From UMGS1519 sp963621885 (GTDB taxonomy: Bacteria > Actinomycetota > Coriobacteriia > Coriobacteriales > Eggerthellaceae), in NCBI GenBank assembly GCA_963621885.1, contig CAVFFT010000008.1, forward strand, positions 1 through 25,944: a stretch of DNA of 25,944 bases. Direction: 5' to 3'. The translations under genes and the position numbers were made by a program. Positions 6,400 to 13,987 of the stretch are shown here, in pieces (position 1 is the first letter of the stretch; every line of letters begins with the position of its first letter). Under the pieces are notes generated by a model, which saw nothing but the letters and a program-made list of their open reading frames with translations, did no database searches and was not told the origin of the DNA.

Positions 6400-9108
6400 A
6401 TGACTAGTGCAGATAGTGCAAAGTATCTATTTAGCGTAATCATGCCTGTATACAACAAGCGCGAGTTCTTGAGAGAAGCGGTTGATTCTGTGGTGAAGCA
6501 GACAATCGGTTTTCATAATATCCAGCTCATTATGGTAGACGATGGCAGCACCGATGGATCGAGAGACATTTGTGCCGCAATTGCGCAAGAGCATTCGGAC
6601 AACGTTGTCTTGATATCGCAGGAGAACCAAGGCGTATCAGCTGCGCGAAACCATGGCATTGAACAGGCAAAAGGATGCTACGTCAATTTCTTTGATGCGG
6701 ATGACATTTGGGACTTGGGGGCGTTTGAAGCCGTCTTACGAATGTTTGAGGCGCATGAGGGCGAGATTGATATGGTAATGACACGCCTTGTTCAATTTAA
6801 CGCTTCTGGTCCTTTTGAACATGTTCTGAACTATAAGTACAAGGCGAATGGTGTTGTAAGTCTCCTTGAACATCCAGACTACATACAGTCAATGATTGGC
6901 AATTGCTTTATCAAAAAGAGCGCATTGGATAAGCGGAGGTTTGAAGAAGGCATTGCGTGCGCCGAGGATACTTTATTGGTGAATGGCATCCTTTTAGATA
7001 AGTGCGCATATGGCGTATTGAACAATGTGACGTACCGCTATAGAAAAGGTGAGCTCGGGAGCACTTCAAGCAGGAGTACCCACTACTTGCGCTATAGGGA
7101 CAACAATTTGGTTTGTTCTAAATTGTATGAAGAGTCGGAAAAGCGTTATGGGTTCATCCAGCCTTTCATTTTGCAAACAGCCCTTTACGAGTTGTGTTGG
7201 CAGGTTTTTACAAGCCCGGAAGAGCTTCTTAGCGACGCCCAAAAATGCGAGTGGCATAAAGCGATTTTTGACATTTTAAAGCCGATTCCAGTGAGCGTGA
7301 TACGCGAAGGCCGATGGCTTAATGCCGATAAGCGCTTTTATCTTCTCGCCTTGAAATGCGGGATTACAGACATAAAAGCGGTTGATAAGCTGCCAGATAT
7401 CGTGAAAATTAATCCGAATGGCAAAACCTATTACAAGGGGTCATTCGCACTTGATTTGAATTCTTTGAATCTGGTGAACATTGATACTTTACGTCGAGAG
7501 CGCGACGAACTGCTTATTGAGGGGCGCAGCTACGGTGCTTCTCTCGACCCCCATTTCAAAATGAAGATTTCCGACACCCTTTCAAATTGGCAGATGTATG
7601 CCGATTTGCGCCCCGATCCGTCAGGGACGGTTTATGGGCTGTCAGGTGAGACCGCTCTTTCCTGCGTGCGTTTCTCTTTTCGTATTCCTGTGAGTGAGAA
7701 GCCGCGGCGAAATCTCGTTTTTGCCATAGAGCTTTCAGATGGAATGGTGATTGAACGACCGACAATACGCTATGGCATCTACGGGAAACTCACGGGAGAG
7801 AAAAGCTATGCCGTGTGTGGCGATATTATCGTGAAACGCGGCGGCGGGAAAGAAATCAAAATCATGCCGTACCGAATGCGCACGCATGCGGCCTCTGAAC
7901 TGCGCAAAGATCGTTGGATTCTCAACAGAAAAAAGGACCTTACGGCGAAGCAACGTCGTCATCTCGTATTCATCCGCTTGGCCGCGCAGATATACAAAAA
8001 GCTGAAGCGTAAGCCAGTTTGGATCTTTATCGACCGCGAGTACAAGGCGGGCGACAGTGCGGAAGCCCTGTTCAGCTATGCGCGACAGCAGAATAGCGCG
8101 AAAGACGTTAGCATGTTTTTCGCACTTGAAAAAAGAAGCGATGACTATTCACGAGTGGCGAAAATAGGAAAGGTAATCGAGCCGTATAGCACCGCTTTTC
8201 AGATTCGATTCCTTGCGGCAGATAAACTTTTTTCCGGCCATCATGATGCAGCGGTCACCAATCCATTTGGCAAACAAGGAAAATATGTTTCAAGCTTATA
8301 CCAATTCCTTTTCTACAACCTTTCCCATGGCACCTTACAGGGTGATTTGTCTAAGCAGTTGAATAAGCACGTTCGACCAATATATCGGTTTATTGTTAGT
8401 GCCTGGATGGAACAGAAGGCGCTTGTGGGAGATGCCTACGGGTTTTCGGAGGACGAGGTTGTTCCCGCTGGTATGTGCCGCTACGACGCATACGACCCTG
8501 GTCGCACGCAGAAGAAAGTGATTTTCTTGCCGACGTGGCGGGCAAATCTCGCAGGTAAGATTATCCCTGGAACCAGGCGGCGAGAGTATATGCCTAATTT
8601 TGAGGAAAGCGACTATTGCCGTTTCTATAATCAGCTCATTAATGATGAACGCTTAATTCAATTGCTTAAAAAGCACGGCTTTACTGGCGAGTTTTACGTC
8701 CACCCAAATTACGAAAAGCAGGTGGCGTGTTTTCATGGGAACGATACGGTAAAAGTAGGCGATGCTTCCGCTGATTACACAGATGTCCTTAGCGAAGGGG
8801 CAATACTTGTGAGCGATTATTCTGGCGTTGCTTTTGATTTTGCCTATATGCGGAAACCGGTGGTGTATTGCCACTTTGATGACCTCTTTTCGGGGGGGCA
8901 TTCCTATCAAGCTTCTTATTTCGATTATGAGAGGGATGGCTTTGGCCCCGTATGCTACGACGGCAATGAGGTCATTGATGAGATTGAGCGCTTGTTGGAC
9001 GCTGGCTGCGAAATGGCTGAAGAGTATCGCCGTCGTGCCGATAGTTTCTTCGTTCATTCTGATAGGCAGAACTGCGCGCGGGTGTTGGACGCGGTAATGG
9101 AATCGTGA
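6400..9108 (+). CDS. Bifunctional GT2 glycosyltransferase - TagB/TagF-like glycerophosphotransferase
   Basis: 902-residue fusion protein. Residues about 10-230 are a GT-A family 2 glycosyltransferase: VIMPVYNK at 13-20, VDDGSTDGS at 46-54, QGVSAARNHGIEQAKG around 77-92, and the metal/nucleotide DADD at 99-102. A middle region (about 330-520) has beta-rich character and no motif I recognise. Residues about 535-900 resemble the CDP-glycerol glycerophosphotransferase family: SHG at 642-644 in place of the usual WHG, LPTWR, VHPNYEK, and SDYSGVAFDF (Ser805-Asp806-Tyr807), the phosphopolyol-transfer signature. It should both add a sugar and transfer polyol phosphate from a CDP donor on the cytoplasmic face. 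Fusions of this type occur in teichoic-acid-like and capsule clusters. The Shine-Dalgarno before ATG 6400 is weak (TAGGTGG). The coding sequence is AT-richer than the flanking housekeeping genes. Confidence 0.85.
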   Translation: MTSADSAKYLFSVIMPVYNKREFLREAVDSVVKQTIGFHNIQLIMVDDGSTDGSRDICAAIAQEHSDNVVLISQENQGVSAARNHGIEQAKGCYVNFFDADDIWDLGAFEAVLRMFEAHEGEIDMVMTRLVQFNASGPFEHVLNYKYKANGVVSLLEHPDYIQSMIGNCFIKKSALDKRRFEEGIACAEDTLLVNGILLDKCAYGVLNNVTYRYRKGELGSTSSRSTHYLRYRDNNLVCSKLYEESEKRYGFIQPFILQTALYELCWQVFTSPEELLSDAQKCEWHKAIFDILKPIPVSVIREGRWLNADKRFYLLALKCGITDIKAVDKLPDIVKINPNGKTYYKGSFALDLNSLNLVNIDTLRRERDELLIEGRSYGASLDPHFKMKISDTLSNWQMYADLRPDPSGTVYGLSGETALSCVRFSFRIPVSEKPRRNLVFAIELSDGMVIERPTIRYGIYGKLTGEKSYAVCGDIIVKRGGGKEIKIMPYRMRTHAASELRKDRWILNRKKDLTAKQRRHLVFIRLAAQIYKKLKRKPVWIFIDREYKAGDSAEALFSYARQQNSAKDVSMFFALEKRSDDYSRVAKIGKVIEPYSTAFQIRFLAADKLFSGHHDAAVTNPFGKQGKYVSSLYQFLFYNLSHGTLQGDLSKQLNKHVRPIYRFIVSAWMEQKALVGDAYGFSEDEVVPAGMCRYDAYDPGRTQKKVIFLPTWRANLAGKIIPGTRRREYMPNFEESDYCRFYNQLINDERLIQLLKKHGFTGEFYVHPNYEKQVACFHGNDTVKVGDASADYTDVLSEGAILVSDYSGVAFDFAYMRKPVVYCHFDDLFSGGHSYQASYFDYERDGFGPVCYDGNEVIDEIERLLDAGCEMAEEYRRRADSFFVHSDRQNCARVLDAVMES

Positions 9109-9293
9109 TTAAGTAGGCAGAGCAGTGCTGCGACCGAAAAGGGCGGTTCGTTTGTATGACAATGCCCGAAAATAATGGTTGCGGTAAGTTGGGCACTATT
9201 TGCTTAGGCTATGAAAGAGATTCCCATATTGTTTTGCGGGGATAGAGCGGTGTAAGCCGCAGGATTTGCGTTGTTCGGTAATGCAAAAACATA

Positions 9294-10367
9294 ATGGTGG
9301 TGATGGCGATGTTCGACATGAATAAGGAACTGGAAGAATATGCCCATGACAGCTCGATTGCGTGGGACGCACTCGCAGGCAAGACGGTACTGGTAACAGG
9401 GGTCACCGGTTTTGTGGGCTCTTGTTTGGTGCGCCTTCTTGTGGCACGAAACAAGTTGTTTGGCGCGAATGTGCGAGTGATTGCACCGGTGCGGAATATT
9501 GCAAAGGGGCAGGAGCTTTTCGGCGTAGCGGCAGGGAAAGACGTGCGTCTTGTGGCGATAACCGATATCGCGGATATTGCACAGCTCGATATTCCCGCAG
9601 ACTATCTGATTCATACGGCATGCCCCACAGCTTCCCGTACTTTCGTCGAAAAGCCGGTGGAGACCATCGCGTCAATTGTTAACGGGACGCAGGCGACGCT
9701 TGAATATGCGCGTAAGCAGCAGGTGTCTTCATATGTCTATGTTTCGAGCATGGAAGTGTATGGAACAGGATCTGCCGATCCCAATGGCGCGCCACTCACC
9801 CCTGCTGATATGGGCTCTGTGAATCCGCTTTCTGTGCGCAGCTCGTATCCTGAGGGAAAGCGCATGGCGGAATGCTTGTGCTGCGCTTACGTGTCGGAAT
9901 ACAAAGTTCCCGTAAAGATAGTCCGGCTTGCGCAGACATTCGGGCCGGGAGTTCCCGCGAACGACAACCGGGTATTTATGCAATTCGCTCGGAGTGCGAT
10001 GACGGGCAATGACATCATTTTGAAAACGACCGGTGAATCCACCAGCATGTATTGCTACACGCTGGATGCGGCAACCGCGCTTTTGCAGGTGCTCTTGCGT
10101 GGTGAGATGGGCGCGGTATACAACGTTGCCAACAAGGATAGCCGTAGCTCCATTCGCCAGATGGCGCAGATGGTAGCTGACGAATGCGCGGGTGGGCAAA
10201 TTCATGTGGTGGTGGATGTTGACGAGAATGCTCCCTATCCGCCTGAGCACCATTTGGCGCTCGACACGTCTGCTATTCGGGCGCTTGGATGGAAACCACG
10301 GGTATCATTGGTGCAGATGTACCATAATCTCATTGCATATCTTGAGGGATGCCAAGAGGGGCGCTAG
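9294..10367 (+). CDS. Extended SDR: NAD(P)-dependent epimerase/dehydratase or CDP-sugar reductase
   Basis: 357-residue extended short-chain dehydrogenase/reductase. The Rossmann motif GVTGFVG (residues 36-42) follows the first beta strand TVLVT. A YVSSMEVYG block precedes the active-site Tyr185-x-x-x-Lys189 (SSYPEGKRMAE). The C-terminal part has YNVANKD and LDTSAIRALGWKP, as in nucleotide-sugar epimerases/dehydratases. The start is uncertain: ATG 9294, 9303, 9309 and 9318 are in frame and none has a clear Shine-Dalgarno. ATG 9309 is a reasonable alternative. In pneumococcal capsule loci, an IspD-type cytidylyltransferase paired with such an SDR makes CDP-mannitol or CDP-arabinitol by reducing a CDP-ketose. 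The same pairing here suggests a CDP-polyol role. An ordinary sugar epimerase remains possible. Confidence 0.82.
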   Translation: MVVMAMFDMNKELEEYAHDSSIAWDALAGKTVLVTGVTGFVGSCLVRLLVARNKLFGANVRVIAPVRNIAKGQELFGVAAGKDVRLVAITDIADIAQLDIPADYLIHTACPTASRTFVEKPVETIASIVNGTQATLEYARKQQVSSYVYVSSMEVYGTGSADPNGAPLTPADMGSVNPLSVRSSYPEGKRMAECLCCAYVSEYKVPVKIVRLAQTFGPGVPANDNRVFMQFARSAMTGNDIILKTTGESTSMYCYTLDAATALLQVLLRGEMGAVYNVANKDSRSSIRQMAQMVADECAGGQIHVVVDVDENAPYPPEHHLALDTSAIRALGWKPRVSLVQMYHNLIAYLEGCQEGR

Positions 10368-10406
10368 ATCCGCGCGTCCTATGCCCCTGCCTAAGGAGTT
10401 TGTTGC

Positions 10407-12188
10407 ATGGCAATACGTGTTACCAATATCTGGTGGACTCGCAGCTTTTTGGAAATCGATTACTTCGCCAAGGAGCCGGAACGCCAGGAGCTTTTTCTGT
10501 TCCATGAGAAAAGCCACTGTTTTGTGCGATTTTCGAATGAGGTTACCGATATTACGGATGACAAGGTTTTCATTCATGCGCGATTGAACCTGACTTTAGG
10601 GAATGGGCGCGAAATGCTGGAGTCGGGAAACTGGTTCTTATGTACCAGGTTTTCAGATGAGCTGCTGCGGGATGAACAGAAGCTGTTTGAAACATACCCT
10701 TATCTCGACAAGCGCGCGTATGCGGCTGTCAAAAAGCAAGTTAAGCCGGATCGTTGTGAAGACGAATCGTACCTACGCGCGGAAACCGACAAGCGCCGCC
10801 TAGAGATAATTACGAGCAGACCTTATGACACCCATTCCGTTTCATACGAAGAGGATTTGCTTGAGCGTCTTGATAATCTAAGCAAGGCGTTCAGATATGT
10901 GGGTGGCAAGTATGCTTACGTTGCGTATCTCATCCCAAAGAGCGATAGCACCGATTACCTCTATGTGGTGTTGAACACGCAGTTTTACCAGAGAAACGAA
11001 ACGCCGAAAGTTCGGAAGAAGAGCGTTCGCTTTACGGAAAAGCGGGTACTGGCATCGGTTGCCGCGTTGGACGCCAAATTTTCCGAGCGTACAGGGAAAC
11101 GCGTGCTATTCCTGAAGCAGAATGGCGATACGCCCACTTCGAATATGGCAGCGGTGCGCGACCGCATGATTGAACGGGGCCTGGATACGCAATTCCAGAT
11201 TGTAGAGCGATATCGTGAGGTTTTAGGCCAACAGCGACAGAGCTTGAGTGATTGGCTCGAGGATATGTCGGAGATATCCAAGGCCGATTTTATTTTCATT
11301 GATGACTATTGCCCAATTTTCAATTTCATTAAGCCACCTGACGGCACGGTGCTAACGCAGATTTGGCACGCGGGCGTAGGCTTCAAGTCGGTGGGTTATG
11401 CTCGCTTTGGTATGCAAGGCTCTCCCGACCCGTTCAATTCGCCGCATCGCATGTATACATATGCGCTGATAGGGAACGAGCATCTCCGCGATATTTATTC
11501 GGAGGTATTCGGCATTGAGCAAAGCGCACTACTGGCGACTGGCATGCCGCGCCTTGACCACTTTCTTGACGAGGATGCCGCCCAAGCAGCGCGGCATAAA
11601 CTGCTTGCCGCTTATCCGTGGATGACTGATGGGCGGGTTATCGTGTATGCGCCGACGTTCCGGGGTAGTGGCCAACGGAGTGCCTACTTCCCCTACGATA
11701 CTTATTTTGACTTCCAAAAGCTGTACGACATGTGTTCCGCCACGAACAGCTACTTTGTGTTTGAGATGCATCCATTCGTGAAGGATATGCCGCCCATTCC
11801 CCAAGAGTTTGGCGACCGTATATTCGACCTTTCTCATGAGAGCTTGGATGAGCTGTACCATGTAAGCGATGCGCTGGTAACCGACTATTCCTCGTGTTTC
11901 TATGATTACCTGTTGCTGAAAAAACCGGTGGTGTTCTACACGCCGGATCGTGTCGAATATTCAGTGACGCGGGGTGTTCAGCGGCCTGTTAAGGAATTTG
12001 CACCCGGTGTCGTATGCGATACCTTCGATGACTTCATGTTGGTGTTGGCTCACAGGAAATATGAGGATATCGAACCCGATTCAACGTGCATTGACCGTGC
12101 TGCCGAGCGAGGGATGCTGGCAAGTGATCGTGTCATCGATACGATTCTGCTGGGGCGCGATGTGCCGGGCGTAAAGCTTGGAGACTGA
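10407..12188 (+). CDS. TagB-like CDP-glycerol glycerophosphotransferase family protein
   Basis: 593-residue polyol-phosphate transferase without a GT2 domain. Residues 1-80 form a beta-rich N-terminal segment (starting MAIRVTNIWWTRSFLEI) of a type often seen ahead of TagB/F domains in clostridial and actinobacterial surface-polymer genes. The transferase part shows FIDDYCPIFNF, then QIWHAGVGFKSVG with Trp320-His321-Ala322 (WHA replaces WHG), VIVYAPTFRG, FEMHPFVKD and VTDYSSCFYDY (Asp493-Tyr494-Ser495-Ser496) followed by LLKKPVVFY. Catalytic His and the DYSS loop are therefore present. TAAGGAG eight to nine bases before ATG 10407 supports the start. It lies 39 bases after the SDR and probably belongs to the same transcript. 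Whether it primes (TagB role) or extends the polymer cannot be told from sequence. Confidence 0.85.
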   Translation: MAIRVTNIWWTRSFLEIDYFAKEPERQELFLFHEKSHCFVRFSNEVTDITDDKVFIHARLNLTLGNGREMLESGNWFLCTRFSDELLRDEQKLFETYPYLDKRAYAAVKKQVKPDRCEDESYLRAETDKRRLEIITSRPYDTHSVSYEEDLLERLDNLSKAFRYVGGKYAYVAYLIPKSDSTDYLYVVLNTQFYQRNETPKVRKKSVRFTEKRVLASVAALDAKFSERTGKRVLFLKQNGDTPTSNMAAVRDRMIERGLDTQFQIVERYREVLGQQRQSLSDWLEDMSEISKADFIFIDDYCPIFNFIKPPDGTVLTQIWHAGVGFKSVGYARFGMQGSPDPFNSPHRMYTYALIGNEHLRDIYSEVFGIEQSALLATGMPRLDHFLDEDAAQAARHKLLAAYPWMTDGRVIVYAPTFRGSGQRSAYFPYDTYFDFQKLYDMCSATNSYFVFEMHPFVKDMPPIPQEFGDRIFDLSHESLDELYHVSDALVTDYSSCFYDYLLLKKPVVFYTPDRVEYSVTRGVQRPVKEFAPGVVCDTFDDFMLVLAHRKYEDIEPDSTCIDRAAERGMLASDRVIDTILLGRDVPGVKLGD

Positions 12189-12225
12189 AGAAGGAATTGA
12201 TTATAAGCTGCGGTAGGAGGCAGAT

Positions 12226-13932
12226 ATGAGTTTCAAGGGGGTATTGCGCAATGTCAGGAAGCATGGCATTCGCGGAATGCTTGACATACGAAAGAAGCGT
12301 AATGCGCAGAAGCAAAATATAGCGCAAGTAGAGGCTGAGCTTGAACCTTTACGGAAGCTGGCATTCGCTTGCCGTGAGTCGCTCAAAGCAAGCGACAATG
12401 ATTTGAATGATTCTGCGGTTCGTGCGCATCTTGACGAGTATTTAAGCATCGCGGGTCCCACTCTTTTGAGACTGCTTGATGAATCCGCTGGATATAGTGT
12501 TTCCCGCTCTATGATTGTTGAAGATCTTGACGAGTATTTCAGCATCGCGGGGCCATCGCTATTGAAGCAAGTCGATAAGAGTATTGAGGGCGAGGGTTTT
12601 GATTCTGCAATCCTCGAACGTTTCAGCGTGTATTTTCTCATTGCAGGGAAAAAGGCCTTGCATAAGGGCGGCAATCAACTGGTGAGTGAGTTTCTCGCGG
12701 AATTAAAGGAGCGTGAGACGCCTCAATTCAGGGAATGGCTGAGAAAGGAATACATAACGAAGCGGATACCTGAAGCCTACGCTATGCATGCTTCTGATCC
12801 GCTGGAGAAGAAAGCAGTGTTTTTGCAGCCGCGCTCCGGAGTTAACCAGGCATTCAAATACATGTACAAGTATTTGAACGAGAAAACAGATTACAAGGTC
12901 GCTTTTCATGAGCTTCATCGCGCGGAGTGTCCCTATGCGCTGTTCTATTGGGGGGCAGAGCGGTTTGCCGCCGATGCGGCAAGCGCCAAAGTCGTCTTTC
13001 TTCATGAATCAAATGAGCTTTTGGGACATACCAAAATTCGCGAGGACTCCAAGGTTGTTCAGCTTTGGCATGGTTGCGGAGTGCTAAAAAAGATTGGACT
13101 TGATACCGCCGGTCAAAAGGGCTCAAAATCCCTGGCTGGATATCGCGACTATCCTGAATACAATTATTTCGACATGGTCACTATTGCGGGTCCCGATCTT
13201 ACGTGGGTGTTTGAGCAGTTCATGGGAATCCCCCGCGAAAGCGGAATCATCCAGCCTATTGGCGTAAGTAGGACGGATTATTTCTTTGATGATGCGTATA
13301 TCAAGCGGTGCTACGAGAAACTCTATGAGCGTATTCCCCAAGCAAGGGACAAAAAGGTCGTGCTGTATGCTCCGACCTATCGAGGGAGGGGGAATAGCCG
13401 CGTAGCGCCCGACGCACTTGATATTCCATATATGGCCAAGGAACTGGGCGATGATTGGATTCTTATTATCAAGCAGCATCAGACCGTCGCAGAATGCCCG
13501 GAGATTCCCGAGCCTTATCGCGATAGCTTCGCTTACGACATGACGCGCGGCAAGGGCATGGATATTGCCGAACTGATGACCGTCTCCGATGTTTGCGTAT
13601 CGGATTATTCATCAGTCGTATTTGAATTTGCGCTCTTCGATCGTCCTATGGCATTTTTCGTGTATGACCTGGAAGAATACATCGATAAGCGCGGCCTTTA
13701 CTACGATTTTGATGAAGTGACCCCGGGTCCGTTGTGTCATACGACCGAGGAGCTTGTTGACTATTTGGCGCATATCGACGAGCGCTTCGATAAGGATGAA
13801 GTTGCAGCGTTCTGCAAGAGATTCATGTGTGCCTGCGATGGTCACAGCACTGAGCGAATCCTGCATTACATAGAGACGGGTGAAATACGCTATTCGGATG
13901 CGGTTACCGAGCAAATGCAACAGAACGACTGA
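12226..13932 (+). CDS. TagF/TagB-like glycerophosphotransferase with triplicated N-terminal motif
   Basis: 568-residue member of the CDP-glycerol glycerophosphotransferase family. Residues 1-65 are basic and helical. Residues 66-161 hold three consecutive 32-residue units (LDEYLSIAG, LDEYFSIAG, FSVYFLIAG). The transferase domain (about 190-545) has VVQLWHGCGVLKKIG (Trp281-His282-Gly283), VLYAPTYRGRG, IIKQHQTV, VSDYSSVVFEFALFDRP (Ser459-Asp460-Tyr461-Ser462-Ser463) and the closing CDGHSTERI. All expected catalytic elements are intact. Blocks such as IQPIGVSRTD, YERIPQAR and IDERFD are nearly identical to those in the - strand double-module protein at 19440-22154, so the two are close paralogues. 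TAGGAGG before ATG 12226 fixes the start, 37 bases after the previous gene. Likely role: polymerising or priming a polyol-phosphate chain on the inner membrane face. Confidence 0.87.
   Translation: MSFKGVLRNVRKHGIRGMLDIRKKRNAQKQNIAQVEAELEPLRKLAFACRESLKASDNDLNDSAVRAHLDEYLSIAGPTLLRLLDESAGYSVSRSMIVEDLDEYFSIAGPSLLKQVDKSIEGEGFDSAILERFSVYFLIAGKKALHKGGNQLVSEFLAELKERETPQFREWLRKEYITKRIPEAYAMHASDPLEKKAVFLQPRSGVNQAFKYMYKYLNEKTDYKVAFHELHRAECPYALFYWGAERFAADAASAKVVFLHESNELLGHTKIREDSKVVQLWHGCGVLKKIGLDTAGQKGSKSLAGYRDYPEYNYFDMVTIAGPDLTWVFEQFMGIPRESGIIQPIGVSRTDYFFDDAYIKRCYEKLYERIPQARDKKVVLYAPTYRGRGNSRVAPDALDIPYMAKELGDDWILIIKQHQTVAECPEIPEPYRDSFAYDMTRGKGMDIAELMTVSDVCVSDYSSVVFEFALFDRPMAFFVYDLEEYIDKRGLYYDFDEVTPGPLCHTTEELVDYLAHIDERFDKDEVAAFCKRFMCACDGHSTERILHYIETGEIRYSDAVTEQMQQND
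12421..12708 (+). repeat. Three tandem 96-base (32-codon) repeats inside the TagF-like gene
   Basis: Units at 12421-12516, 12517-12612 and 12613-12708 align without gaps. The Tyr codon of the DEY/DEY/SVY block falls at 12439, 12535 and 12631, exactly 96 bases apart. Units 1 and 2 match at 27 of 30 bases over their core (12430-12459 against 12526-12555), suggesting recent duplication. Unit 3 is diverged. Confidence 0.75.
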
Positions 13933-13987
13933 GATGCATGCGCGAGCCTGAACGCTATAGCAGATCTTGAATGGGAGTGGCGGACTG

